A DNA stretch of 64,000 nucleotides from an uncultured Pseudomonadota bacterium (GCA_902826775.1 CADEHE010000003.1:367892-431891), one strand, 5' to 3'; shown: positions 37,684 to 46,561, counted from the first letter of the stretch. The notes: generated by a model from the sequence alone, not told the origin. Translations and numbers: made by a program.

Positions 37684-38088
37684 TAGGGTGCTTTGGGAGG
37701 GCTACTTTAGCTTGATGGCTGAAGACAAAAACGGCCACAAGCGTCAGTAGTGTTGTGCGATGCAATAGAATTGTTAAGGGGTGAGGCTGACTCCCCCCCC
37801 AACGCGGCCGCGCGCCAACGACAGGCTTCGAGCATCAACACAATCGCTCGAACCCACGCACTAAAAACCCGCCATTTTGCGGATTGGTCCCGAGCCATCA
37901 TCTTGCCGCGTCTAGTCAGCTGAGCTATCGGCTACCTTCGCGACGCGTCCCGCTGGTGAGTCCGACGGCGATTTTCCGCACACAATGGGTGAGGCGCAAG
38001 CTCCAGTGAATTGTGCTGCGGCCGCTGGAGAACTTCTGAGGGAAGGGAGGCACCGCCAACACCAACCGGCGGTGCCCGAGGTTGCGAG
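37684..38088. other. 405-bp noncoding stretch after the DUF1993 pseudogene
   Basis: No gene is supported. It contains a C8 run (about 37791-37799), a weak AAAAACCCGCC-type hairpin near 37863-37881, and the 9-bp hairpin after iorB described separately. Base use is less regular than in flanking genes, consistent with decayed sequence. Confidence 0.5.
38049..38076 (-). terminator. Hairpin after the molybdenum hydroxylase large subunit gene
   Basis: A perfect 9-bp inverted repeat (GGCACCGCC / GGCGGTGCC, 10-nt loop) begins 12 bp past the stop of the large-subunit gene. It has no T-run, so it is a weak or 3'-stabilising structure. Confidence 0.45.
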
Positions 38089-40329
38089 TTACAACCCGCC
38101 CATTGTCGCGTTCGGGAAGAAGGGCAGCGAGCGCTGGCGCACGCCGGTCAACTTGAAGTACGCGTTCGCCAAGGCGGGCGCGAGCGTGGGTACGCCCAGC
38201 TCTCCTACGCCGCCGATTGCAATGGATCGATCGGACACGGCAGGGTTCGGCATGATTTTAGTCAGCACTTGCGGCATCTCGTTGGGTCGAATCATGCGGC
38301 TGCGATTGAAGTTGCGGCTCTGCGCGGCACCTTGAGAGAAGCTTTGCTTGCCGTACAGCGCCGCATTCAAACCGTGCACGACGCCGCCGACGAGCTGCGC
38401 GTCGACGGAATCCGGGTTCACCGACAGATAGCAATCGATCACCACCGCCACGCGGTTAATACGGATAGCACTCGTCGAGCCGGAAATTTCGACGACCTGC
38501 GCCACAATGCTGCCGAAGGCTGTGCCGATAGCGATGCCGCGTGCCCGCCCCTTGGGTAAAGGCGTCGACCAATTGCCCAACTGTGCGGCCGCGTCGAGCA
38601 CGGCGAGCCAGCGCGGGTCGGTGATGCGCCGTCGGCGAAAATCATACGGATCCGCCCTCGCTGCAGCAGCCAACTCGTCGATCATGGACTCGACGCCGAA
38701 CGTGTTGATTGAGGCACCGACCGATCGCCAGAACCCGACTGGAATCGGGGACGGATGGCTTACCCATTCGGTCAGACGCGCACCGAACGCATATGGCAGG
38801 TCTTGCGACGCTTCATAAGCCTGGCTGTCGCCTTTCGCACCTAGAACAGATCCGCGCTGCCCGAGGATTGAAGGCGAGACGTTCCGATAGGTCCATGCAT
38901 TGACGTTGCCTGAAACGTCGAGCCCCACCTTGGCGTGGATAAGCGCCATCGGCCGGTATTGGTCGCGCGTGAAATCTTCTTCGCGCGGCCAGAACAGCTG
39001 TACAGGCCGCTTGACCGCCATCGCCACTTGCACCGCTTGGCTGACGAAATCGGTTTCGGCTTTGCGGCCCAGGCCGCCGCCGAGGTAAGTGGTGTTGATC
39101 TTGATTTGGCTTTCCTTCAGGCCGGTCAAGCTGACCACCAAAGCGAGTACGCTGCGCGCGGACTGCGTGGGCGCATAAACGTCGCACTTAACGCCCGGAA
39201 CATAATCCACGGTGCAGCTCAAGACCTCCATGCAGGCGTGCGCAACATAAGGCAGGGTGTAAGTTGCATCGACGACCTTCGCCGAGTTCGCCAACGCCGC
39301 CTTCGCGTCAGTCGCACTGGCCTCCACCGTGTATAGCGTACCAGGGGGGTTCGCGCCGCCTGCGACGTAAGGTGTCGCATTTGTAGCCAGTCGCTGCGCA
39401 TCGGCTAAGAACTGCGCATCGTTTAAGGCGCTGGCGTTCGGCGGCAGCGTCCATTTGACACTCAAGCGCTTGGCAGCCTGCCAGGTATCCCAAGTATTGG
39501 AGCCGACCACGGCCACCGCGTTCACCATGCTCGTTGTCTCGGTTCCTCGGCCGGTGCCAGCAGCCACACTGACCGGCACCACCGCGATCATGTTCGACGG
39601 CTTCACCGGTGTGGCCGCTAGCTTGCCGCCGAAGTTCGGGCAGTGTTTGATAACGGCGTACACCATGCCCGGCAGCCGCACGTCGATGCCATACTTGGCG
39701 CTACCGTCTACCTTCGCGGGAATATCTACGCGCCGCAGCGGCCGTCCGATCGCTTTGAAAGTGTTGTCCGGCACCAGCGGCGCGTTGACCGGTGCCGACA
39801 AAAGCGCGGCGGCGGCTGCCACGGCGCCATAAGTCAGTGTCGTGCCGCTCGGCGCGTGTTCAATCACTCCGTTGGTAACGCTGAAATTGGCGCGCGCCGC
39901 ATCGCCGACCCGTGCCATCGCCGCTTGAATCAGCATCTCGCGTGCACTCGCGGCCGCGTCGCGCAGCGGCCAGTAGTTGCGCCGGGTGACGCTACTTCCC
40001 ACCGTGTTAATTGCACTACCGACCGGCGCCGGATTCGCCAGGGTCGGTCCACCCTGCACGGTTGCGATACGGGCGAAATCGACCATTAGATCTTCCGCCA
40101 TGATCTGCGCCAAACCGGAGAACGATCCTTGGCCCATCTCCGAAGCGCCGACAGTCAAAGTGATGCTGTTGTCGGTACCGATATTCAGCCAAGTGTTCAC
40201 TTGCGTGCCGGTCGCGGCCGCGTCCGCTTCCGATATCGACAGCAACTCTGGCAATACAAATCCGAGCGCGAATCCGCCGGCGCTCGAAACGAGAAATTTC
40301 CTGCGTGAAGAATTTATTGCTGTGTCCAT
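38089..40329 (-). CDS. Molybdenum hydroxylase large subunit (IorB-like, Tat-exported)
   Basis: This 746-residue protein belongs to the xanthine oxidase superfamily, in the isoquinoline 1-oxidoreductase beta / aldehyde dehydrogenase-like branch that binds Mo-molybdopterin cytosine dinucleotide. The N-terminus has a Tat signal SRRKFLVSS followed by a hydrophobic stretch, so the enzyme is probably periplasmic. Family blocks seen are GASEMGQGSFSG, KYGIDVRLPGMVYAVIKHCP, TYLGGGLGRKAETD and GFWRSVGASINTFGVES-MIDELA, with VGELGVPTLAPALANA near the end supplying the Glu base. It follows the 2Fe-2S subunit gene by 82 bp. No FAD subunit is present. The substrate is unknown. Confidence 0.9.
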   Translation of the reverse strand: MDTAINSSRRKFLVSSAGGFALGFVLPELLSISEADAAATGTQVNTWLNIGTDNSITLTVGASEMGQGSFSGLAQIMAEDLMVDFARIATVQGGPTLANPAPVGSAINTVGSSVTRRNYWPLRDAAASAREMLIQAAMARVGDAARANFSVTNGVIEHAPSGTTLTYGAVAAAAALLSAPVNAPLVPDNTFKAIGRPLRRVDIPAKVDGSAKYGIDVRLPGMVYAVIKHCPNFGGKLAATPVKPSNMIAVVPVSVAAGTGRGTETTSMVNAVAVVGSNTWDTWQAAKRLSVKWTLPPNASALNDAQFLADAQRLATNATPYVAGGANPPGTLYTVEASATDAKAALANSAKVVDATYTLPYVAHACMEVLSCTVDYVPGVKCDVYAPTQSARSVLALVVSLTGLKESQIKINTTYLGGGLGRKAETDFVSQAVQVAMAVKRPVQLFWPREEDFTRDQYRPMALIHAKVGLDVSGNVNAWTYRNVSPSILGQRGSVLGAKGDSQAYEASQDLPYAFGARLTEWVSHPSPIPVGFWRSVGASINTFGVESMIDELAAAARADPYDFRRRRITDPRWLAVLDAAAQLGNWSTPLPKGRARGIAIGTAFGSIVAQVVEISGSTSAIRINRVAVVIDCYLSVNPDSVDAQLVGGVVHGLNAALYGKQSFSQGAAQSRNFNRSRMIRPNEMPQVLTKIMPNPAVSDRSIAIGGVGELGVPTLAPALANAYFKLTGVRQRSLPFFPNATMGGL

Positions 40330-40411
40330 ATTGTCTCCAATCTGCGAGCAAGCGCGCAGGCGCCCACGGCTTGGGCTGATCCGCCCGAGCGCGCTCGCTG
40401 TTTCTGGGGGT

Positions 40412-40852
40412 TTAAAGAGAAGAGATCGCTTGTTTTATGCGCTGATAGGTGCCGCAGACGCACAGGTTCTTTACTTCGGACTGAATCTCGCTGCCGCGAT
40501 GCCCGGCCTTCATGGCGCCAGCCACGGTCATAATCATGCCGGGCTGGCAGTAACCGCACTGCGGCACTTGGTTATCGATCCAGGCTTTCTGCGCGGGGTG
40601 ACTGCGATTGGCCGAAAGCCCTTCAATGGTGACGACGTTCTTGCCGACAGCGGAGGACACGTCAAACACACACGAATGCTCCCGCTGCCCGTCAACAAGT
40701 ACGGTACACGCGCCGCAAACTTCGATTCCACAACCATACTTCGTGCCGGTCAAATTGAGTAGGTCGCGCAGCACCCACAGCAGCGGCATGCCGCCGTCGC
40801 TTACGGTAACCGTGCGATTCTGCCCGTTCACATTCAACGTATAGGTAGGCAT
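40412..40852 (-). CDS. Molybdenum hydroxylase 2Fe-2S subunit (IorA-like)
   Basis: This 146-residue two-cluster ferredoxin subunit partners the large subunit downstream. The plant-type N-terminal cluster is KYGCGIEVCGACTVLVDG with a fourth Cys in HSC. The helical C-terminal cluster is CGYCQPGMIMT and NLCVCGTYQRI, where Val replaces the usual Arg between the two Cys. No signal peptide is seen, so it would travel to the periplasm with the Tat-tagged large subunit. Two repeated palindromes upstream probably control it. Confidence 0.93.
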   Translation of the reverse strand: MPTYTLNVNGQNRTVTVSDGGMPLLWVLRDLLNLTGTKYGCGIEVCGACTVLVDGQREHSCVFDVSSAVGKNVVTIEGLSANRSHPAQKAWIDNQVPQCGYCQPGMIMTVAGAMKAGHRGSEIQSEVKNLCVCGTYQRIKQAISSL

Positions 40853-40984
40853 CTTTTATTGACTCCCAAAGATTATGTTGCGTTGGAGGTGCTTCACTGA
40901 GCCGCAATAGCTGCGGCTGCTGAATTTGGCACCGCTACGGTTATTAGTTGTTCAAACGGGGCCGGTCTTGCGCTTAAGTAATGC

Positions 40985-41001
40985 GTGTAACTCTTTTACA
41001 C
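40985..41001. promoter_or_regulatory. Palindromic operator, copy 1 (GTGTAA-N5-TTACAC)
   Basis: GTGTAA-CTCTT-TTACAC, 132 bp upstream of the 2Fe-2S subunit gene. It has the same half-sites and spacer length as the copy at 41089. Confidence 0.7.
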
Positions 41002-41088
41002 ACAGATTCACAATAACAACATAGGAGCGTGTCTGTCAATAGATAATTGATTACAATGAAGCCGAGATAGACTGTGTGCTAGCTATTC

Positions 41089-41105
41089 GTGTAACCTTGT
41101 TACAC
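41089..41105. promoter_or_regulatory. Palindromic operator, copy 2 (GTGTAA-N5-TTACAC)
   Basis: GTGTAAC-CTT-GTTACAC, a 7-bp perfect palindrome, 63 bp upstream of the DUF6502 start. The shape suits a dimeric TetR-like or similar repressor; no regulator of that kind is in the window. Confidence 0.72.
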
Positions 41106-41167
41106 GCTACGCATACCGCGTAAAGTAGACGAATTGGTTGGCGGGCGACACAAAAATCGAGAACAAC

Positions 41168-42064
41168 ATGGCGGACTTGAATCTGCGCGACGACTTGCAG
41201 ACGAGCTTCGATGCGGTGTCGAAGGTTCTGCACGCATTGGTGAAATTCATGATCGCTCGCGGCATAACCTACCCCGCGGCGACGGAGATGTTGAAGGCCG
41301 TATTTGTTAATGTCGCAAATTCGCAGTTCGCGCTCGTGGACAAACCCAACACCGACAGCCGTACGAGTATGTTGACCGGCGTACACCGCGCGGAAGTAAA
41401 ACGCCTTAGCACCGCTGCCGCGCGAAATAGTCTTCCCGCCAAGAGCACCGCGATCTCACTCGGCGCCCAGGTCGTCGCGCGCTGGATTAGCGATCCCATT
41501 TACACCGACAAGCGCGGCAAACCAATCCCGTTGCCACGCATCGCGAGCAATGATTCGAAACCGTCGTTCGAGACTCTGGTGGCATCGGTACGCACCGACA
41601 TCCGTGCGCGGCCCATGCTGGATGAGTGGCTACATTCCGGTGTGGTGGAGCTAGACGCCAGGGATCGCGTGCATCTCAAAGTGCAAGCGTTTGTCCCGAA
41701 GAAGGATTTGCCGGAGAAACTGTATTTTTTCGCCAAGAACCTGCACGATCACGTTGCGGTGAGCGTGCATAACGTCCTCGAAGCGAACGAACCGATGCTG
41801 GACACCAGCGTCTACTACCATCGCCTAAGTTCCGCCTCGGTCGAAACGCTGCGCAAGCTGGCGACGGAGGTCGGGATGCGCGCGATTCATGAGGTCAATC
41901 GCTTGGCTGCCGAACTCGACCGTCTGGACGGCGCCGGCACCGCAGCCGACCAGCGCATGAACTTCGGCATATATTTCTATAGCGGCCCGAGCGAGCCCAA
42001 TGGGGGCACCGCATCCCCGCCCGCCGATGCCGCGCTGCGGCGCAAACGGGCCAAGCGTAAATGA
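41168..42064 (+). CDS. DUF6502 family protein
   Basis: This 298-residue cytoplasmic protein matches the DUF6502 family, whose role is unknown. Conserved features are an N-terminal helical region (VLHALVKFMIARGITYPAA, about 20-38), the TDSRTSMLTGVHRAEVKRL stretch, and a long helical C-terminal half ending in a Lys/Arg-rich tail. The N-terminal pattern of short helices resembles a winged-helix DNA-binding fold, but this is only suggestive. ATG 41168 is preferred over a TTG at 41138. Its stop overlaps the next ATG by 4 bases. A GTGTAA-N5-TTACAC operator lies 63 bp upstream. Confidence 0.78.
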   Translation: MADLNLRDDLQTSFDAVSKVLHALVKFMIARGITYPAATEMLKAVFVNVANSQFALVDKPNTDSRTSMLTGVHRAEVKRLSTAAARNSLPAKSTAISLGAQVVARWISDPIYTDKRGKPIPLPRIASNDSKPSFETLVASVRTDIRARPMLDEWLHSGVVELDARDRVHLKVQAFVPKKDLPEKLYFFAKNLHDHVAVSVHNVLEANEPMLDTSVYYHRLSSASVETLRKLATEVGMRAIHEVNRLAAELDRLDGAGTAADQRMNFGIYFYSGPSEPNGGTASPPADAALRRKRAKRK

Positions 42065-43122
42065 AACTCCGTGGACAGTCATCGCCGACCGCGCTAGCCA
42101 TTCGCGTCACATTGACGTTCTTCCTTTGTTGCCTGGTTGTCGGCTGTGGCGGCGGTGGGTTTAGTGGCGGCGCACCGAGCGGGGGTCCGATCGCTGATGG
42201 TGGCGTCGGCGGGACCGGCGGCAATGGCGGCGCGGGCACAGGCGGGGGCGGCGGTGTCGGAGGCACCGGCGTCGTCGCGCTCGGCACCATCGCCAGCGCC
42301 AGCAGCGAGCAAATCGTCGTGAATATGGTGGCCTTCGATACCACGCCGGCCACCGCCGTGCGTATCGATGACTCGGACACCACGCTAGCGGAGCTGCGTG
42401 ACGGCATGCTCGTGTTAGTCGAAGGCTACAAGGACACGGCCACGCAGAAGACTGAAGCGGAGAAAATTACCTACCGTAGTAACGTCCGAGGCCCACTGGA
42501 AAGCATAAGCGCCGACTGCAAATCGGCCGTAGTGCTGGGTCAGCCGATCATGCTCACGGCGCGAACGCAACCTGCGCTCGCTGGTGGCGCTTGCGAACTC
42601 ACCCTCGGGGAATTGCTCGATGTCAGCGGTCTAGTGATCGATGCACAGCGCAACACCATCAGTGCTTCGTTCGTGCGTCGCATGGCCACGCCGGCGCAGT
42701 TCCAGGTCACAGGCGTGGCGGCGAACGTTCAAGATCATGAGCTGACGCTCGGCACACTTAAGGTCGACTACGAACACGCACAAATCAACCCAGCGGCCGG
42801 CAGCATAACGCCAGGCAGCACCATATTAGTAAAAGGGCAAGCAAGTGAACCGCATACGCTGCGGGCCACCGCGATAGACGTGCTGAAAGCTGGCGTGCCT
42901 GCTGCTCCCAACATAGAAGCTCATCTCGAGGGTTTTATTGCCGATCTTAATGGCACCAGTTTCAAGATTAGCGGCCAACTGGTAAATGCCGGCGGCGCGG
43001 TTCGCGATCCCCCCACGCTGGTCTTGAGCAACGGCATCCGCGTAGAAGTGGAAGGCCGCTTTGACGCGCACGGTGTCGTGGCCGCCACACACATCGAAGC
43101 GAAGAGTTCTGAGTCTGACTGA
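42061..43122 (+). CDS. DUF5666 lipoprotein with Gly-rich linker
   Basis: This 353-residue envelope lipoprotein has a signal sequence with lipobox LVVGC (lipid-modified Cys at about residue 29). A long Gly-rich tract (about residues 30-70) follows, then repeated OB-like beta segments of the DUF5666 type (VALGTIASASSEQIVVN; EAEKITYRSNVRGPLESI; QFQVTGVAANVQD; ISGQLVNA; GIRVEVEGRFD), about three to four copies. The function is unknown. It is coupled to DUF6502 by an ATGA overlap, so the two likely work together at the envelope. Confidence 0.82.
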   Translation: MKLRGQSSPTALAIRVTLTFFLCCLVVGCGGGGFSGGAPSGGPIADGGVGGTGGNGGAGTGGGGGVGGTGVVALGTIASASSEQIVVNMVAFDTTPATAVRIDDSDTTLAELRDGMLVLVEGYKDTATQKTEAEKITYRSNVRGPLESISADCKSAVVLGQPIMLTARTQPALAGGACELTLGELLDVSGLVIDAQRNTISASFVRRMATPAQFQVTGVAANVQDHELTLGTLKVDYEHAQINPAAGSITPGSTILVKGQASEPHTLRATAIDVLKAGVPAAPNIEAHLEGFIADLNGTSFKISGQLVNAGGAVRDPPTLVLSNGIRVEVEGRFDAHGVVAATHIEAKSSESD

Positions 43123-43461
43123 GACGGCACGCTGAGGCCCGGCACCGCTTCCCCTGCTGCTCGCGCCATTGCGCGCATGCGCGTCTGCGGCCTTCAGCGG
43201 GATCTGCTCGAAATCCGCCCATCACGGCAAGGTGAGGAATCGGGCAACGTGATTTGCTTTATGGCAGGTTTCGGGCGGGTGAAACGCGCGCTTTGCGATT
43301 TCGCGTTCTCGATTGCGACTCGTAGCGCGTTCGGCCATGCGTCGGCCATGTGAGTAGTACGGACATCGAGTTGTGCGGTGCACGCGCCTGCTTTGGGCCG
43401 CTATCGCGAGTCCGCTTGCTTACACTCGCCCGATCCTATTCCTCCCGCACCCCGCTCTAGA
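43123..43461. other. 339-bp intergenic region
   Basis: This lies between converging genes (DUF5666 lipoprotein and the selD fusion). I see GC-rich short palindromes and a CTCTAG-A-CTAGAG palindrome at 43455-43467 spanning the selD stop, but no gene and no clear terminator. Confidence 0.4.
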
Positions 43462-45735
43462 CTAGAGTGACGACAACCCGATCGTGATCGGCTCTAGCGA
43501 CGTACTCCTGGTCGTAACCCTCCCGATCACCGCCGCATGACCGTAACCTGCCGCGCGCAGTTGGGCAACACACTCCGCCGCACGCTCAGCGGGCACCGAC
43601 GCTAGCAATCCGCCCGCCGTTTGCGGATCGAACAGTAGCGGGAAGGTCGCATCGGCGCCCGCTTGATCCAGATTTCGGATTGCGCGGCGCAACCGCACGT
43701 TCTGCGGCTGTAGCGATGAAAACACGCCGGCGGCGATGGTCTCACGCGCGCCGTCGAGTAGTGGAATATCCGGCAAATGCAGCGTCACATCGACATCGCT
43801 TGCGCGCACCATCTCCACCAAATGGCCGAGCAGGCCGAAACCAGTGACATCGGTGGCAGCGTGTACCCTATGCCGAAACAGAATTTCCGCTGCTCGCTTG
43901 TTGGAAAGAATCATGTGCGCGAGCGCACCCATCACCCAGCGCGCCTTCGCCTTGGCGCGCATGTGCGCGGCAAGCAGAGTTCCGGTCCCGATCGGCTTGG
44001 TGAGTACCAAGGCGTCGCCGGGCCGCAAGCCGCCTTTTCGCAGCAGCGCGTCGCGTCCGACCAGTCCGTTGACCGACAAGCCAAACGCGAGCTCCGCGCC
44101 TTCGCTGGTGTGACCGCCGACCAACGCGCAGCCCGCTTCGGTCAGCACCTCGTTCGCGCCTTGCATCAGCGCGGCGAGTTCCGCTTCCACTTTTGCTTCT
44201 AGACCGTATGGGATGGTGGCGATGGCAAGCGCGCTCTGCGGCTCGGCGCCCATGGCGTAGATATCGCCTAGCGCGTGGTTCGCGGCGATTTTGCCGAATA
44301 GGTAGGGGTCATCGATAATGGCGCGGAAATAATCCACGGTTTGCACCGACAAGCGCTCGCCGCCGGTGTCCACCACGGCGGCATCGTCGGGTGCATTCAG
44401 GCCGACGACGACATCGCCGCGCACCACGGGAACAAGTTGATTCAACGCGCGGCTCAACACCGTAGCGCCGATCTTGGCGCCGCAGCCGCCGCAGCGCATG
44501 GCGATGGCGGATATCTCCTTGATCGCGTCTTTATCGCCGACACCGCTCGGGGCGGCGGCAGCCCGGGCGGTCATCTCCGGCAGTTCGTTGAACTTGCGCA
44601 TGAACTTGCGGTCGATGTGATCCTTCCAGCGCCATGCCCACTCGCCTTCGAAGCTGATGCCGTTACGCACGCCGACCGCGTAACGGCTTCCCGTCGATAC
44701 CAGGTAAAGGGCATCGCGTTGCGGACGATACGGCTGCAACGCCTCCCCCGCGACCAGCCGGCGCAAATTCTCCGCCAGCACCGGGCCCTGGCGCACGGCG
44801 TACACACCGGACTTCGGCAGCGCATGATTGCGCATCGACGCCACATCGCCGGCAGCAAACACCCCGGGATGCGAAACAGATTGCAACGCATCGTCGACCG
44901 CAATGAAGCCGCCTTCGTTGAGCGTGAGGCCGGTCGCTTTCAGCCACGGCGCGGCCGCGGCTTGCGTCGTCCAAAACAGGTTATCGAACTCGATCACCGC
45001 GCCGTCGCCAAGCCGCAGGCGCTGCGCTTCCACCGCAACGACGCGCGTGCCCGTGCGTACTTGAATGCCACGCTCGGCCGCGATGCGCTTGAGCCGAGCT
45101 TGGGCGGACGCCGGCAACACCGGCACGATAGTTTGCGCGGCGGTGACGATGGTGAACGCTAGGCCGCCCGGATCGAAACCCGCCGCCGCTACGTCGCGCC
45201 GCAGCCGTTCATGCAGTGATAAACACAGCTCCACACCGGCTGCACCACCGCCGACCACGACGATGCGCGCGCGCCCTTGAGCCGACAGAACGCGCGCGCG
45301 CGCCGCTTCAAAGCGCGCAATGAATTGGTCGATCGGCTTTACCGGTATGGCGTGCTCTGCCACACCCGGCAAGTCTGCGGCGCTGGGCGTCGAGCCGATA
45401 TCGATCGACAGAAAATCGTACGGCACCGGCGGGCGGCCGGCGCACAGCACACGCCGCTGGTTCAGATCCAAGCCCTGCACCTCGCTCTGATAGAGCCGCG
45501 CTTGCGCAAAACTGCTGAGCGGCCCGGTGTCGATATGGACTTGATCGAAATCATAGTGGCCCGCGACCCAGCCCGGCAGCATGCCGGAGTACGGCGTGTG
45601 CACCTGCCGCGTGATCAACGTCAAGCGCACACCAGGAACCGGATGCATGCCGAACATGCGCAGCACGGTAACGTGCGCATGCCCAGCACCCACCAGCACT
45701 ATGTCCTTGAGCACCGGCGTCGACGTGCTTTGCAT
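43462..45735 (-). CDS. selD: FAD oxidoreductase--selenophosphate synthetase (SelD) fusion
   Basis: This 757-residue fusion has two parts. Residues about 1-380 are an NDH-2/FAD-disulfide-reductase-like oxidoreductase (VLVGAGHAHVTVL and VVVGGGAAGVELCLS dinucleotide folds, VFAAGDVASM for the flavin). Residues about 405-757 are SelD, which makes selenophosphate from selenide and ATP. The SelD catalytic motif is RCGGCGAKIG, with Cys rather than selenocysteine, followed by DDAAVVD, ALGDIYAMGA, VGGHTSEGAEL, TDVTGFGLLGH and DPQTAGGLL. The fusion is a known architecture, thought to couple selenium reduction to activation. No selA, selB, tRNA-Sec or mnmH is in the window. Confidence 0.93.
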   Translation of the reverse strand: MQSTSTPVLKDIVLVGAGHAHVTVLRMFGMHPVPGVRLTLITRQVHTPYSGMLPGWVAGHYDFDQVHIDTGPLSSFAQARLYQSEVQGLDLNQRRVLCAGRPPVPYDFLSIDIGSTPSAADLPGVAEHAIPVKPIDQFIARFEAARARVLSAQGRARIVVVGGGAAGVELCLSLHERLRRDVAAAGFDPGGLAFTIVTAAQTIVPVLPASAQARLKRIAAERGIQVRTGTRVVAVEAQRLRLGDGAVIEFDNLFWTTQAAAAPWLKATGLTLNEGGFIAVDDALQSVSHPGVFAAGDVASMRNHALPKSGVYAVRQGPVLAENLRRLVAGEALQPYRPQRDALYLVSTGSRYAVGVRNGISFEGEWAWRWKDHIDRKFMRKFNELPEMTARAAAAPSGVGDKDAIKEISAIAMRCGGCGAKIGATVLSRALNQLVPVVRGDVVVGLNAPDDAAVVDTGGERLSVQTVDYFRAIIDDPYLFGKIAANHALGDIYAMGAEPQSALAIATIPYGLEAKVEAELAALMQGANEVLTEAGCALVGGHTSEGAELAFGLSVNGLVGRDALLRKGGLRPGDALVLTKPIGTGTLLAAHMRAKAKARWVMGALAHMILSNKRAAEILFRHRVHAATDVTGFGLLGHLVEMVRASDVDVTLHLPDIPLLDGARETIAAGVFSSLQPQNVRLRRAIRNLDQAGADATFPLLFDPQTAGGLLASVPAERAAECVAQLRAAGYGHAAVIGRVTTRSTSLEPITIGLSSL

Positions 45736-45825
45736 TAAGAAATCGCCTTCCTGCGCGTGGTGTTAGGTTGGCCGAACGGTAGCGTGTGCCAGGCCGGTAG
45801 TCAAACGCGTCGGTGCATCAAGTGC

Positions 45826-45990
45826 CTATGTCATGTGCCGCGTTGCCGGAACTTCCACAGATTGAGGTTCGCCCGGATGCCGGCCAAGGGTGAGTGGCAG
45901 CGAGACAAAAGCGACAAAAGCGACCAGCATCAGCACGGTCAGCACAACGCCGAAAATCTGCAGGGCGAATGCACGCAGGGGGTGGTTCAT
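45826..45990 (-). CDS. Small single-pass membrane protein
   Basis: This 54-residue protein consists of a short basic N-terminus, one strong hydrophobic helix (FGVVLTVLMLVAFVAFVSL) and a polar tail. ATG 45990 has AAGGTG at SD distance, and codon use is coherent. No family was recognised. It lies divergently from the SHP/DHC operon across the 141-bp region with CTTAAG-type boxes, so it may be a small partner of that system. Confidence 0.55.
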   Translation of the reverse strand: MNHPLRAFALQIFGVVLTVLMLVAFVAFVSLPLTLGRHPGEPQSVEVPATRHMT

Positions 45991-46040
45991 AGGACACCTT
46001 GTGATCAGGGATGGTGAGCTATCCATTGTGACCCGCTCTG

Positions 46041-46098
46041 CTTAAGGGCCACTTACCAGGCAGCGAGTTGCACAGCCACCGTTAAGAAAACCCTAAGG
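46041..46098. promoter_or_regulatory. CTTAAG-type direct repeats (PmrA/QseB-like boxes)
   Basis: CTTAAGG at 46041-46047, and TTAAG (46082-46086) and CTAAG (46093-46097) with an 11-bp period, lie 34-91 bp upstream of the SHP gene. OmpR-type regulators of the PmrA/QseB group bind direct repeats of this type (CTTAA with about a 6-bp spacer). A QseB-like regulator is encoded in the same cluster. Confidence 0.5.
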
Positions 46099-46131
46099 CT
46101 GCGCTCATACCATGTGAGTCAAGGAGGTCAT

Positions 46132-46548
46132 ATGAACCTGACTACTTTGACTCGCACCGCAAGAATCGCCGTCCTACTAACCGCAACTGCCGCAGGCTCT
46201 GTAACGCGTGCCGGCACGCCAGCCGAACTGCTCGCCGGCTACGCAGCGCAGGGCACGGAGGCGCCTTCACCAAAAGCCGGTCAGCAGTTCTTCAACAACC
46301 GCCACGGACGCGAATGGAGTTGCGCATCCTGCCATGGCGCCGTGCCAACGCAGACCGGCAAGCACGCCTCCACCGGCAAACCAATCGATCCACTCGCACC
46401 CGCTTTCAGCGTCGAGCGCTTCACCGACGCTGCCAAGGCGGAGAAGTGGTTTCGCCGCAACTGCAACGATGTGCTTGGACGCACCTGCAGCCAGGCTGAA
46501 AAGGCCGACGTACTGAGTTGGCTTCTGACCCTTAAACCCGGAATGTAA
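46132..46548 (+). CDS. SHP-type c-haem protein (DUF1924)
   Basis: This DUF1924 protein belongs to the SHP (sphaeroides haem protein) family, periplasmic c-type haem proteins that bind O2 or NO and receive electrons from the partner diheme cytochrome DHC. It has a signal peptide (cut near TRA-G), haem motif CASCH, and the NCNDVLGR-TCS block; SHP uses an Asn axial ligand displaced by ligands, and its Cys pair forms a disulfide. AAGGAGGT precedes ATG 46132 closely. The length is 138 residues. It heads SHP-DHC-cytochrome b561-regulator-kinase, the arrangement known for SHP systems. Confidence 0.9.
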   Translation: MNLTTLTRTARIAVLLTATAAGSVTRAGTPAELLAGYAAQGTEAPSPKAGQQFFNNRHGREWSCASCHGAVPTQTGKHASTGKPIDPLAPAFSVERFTDAAKAEKWFRRNCNDVLGRTCSQAEKADVLSWLLTLKPGM

Positions 46549-46561
46549 CAGGAGTAGCACT

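Larger units (their letters stand above)
40853..41167. other. 315-bp divergent control region with two operators
   Basis: This AT-richer region separates the Mo hydroxylase genes (minus strand) from the DUF6502 gene (plus). It holds two copies of GTGTAA-N5-TTACAC, 104 bp apart, and no coding potential. Confidence 0.6.

Noticed and set aside
37884..37935. tRNA-like 5' half on the minus strand (GCCGATAGCTCAGCTGACTAGA...)
   Set aside because: A D-arm-like stretch is visible, but no matching acceptor 3' strand, anticodon arm or T-arm follows; probably a coincidence or an old remnant, not a functional tRNA or an attachment site.
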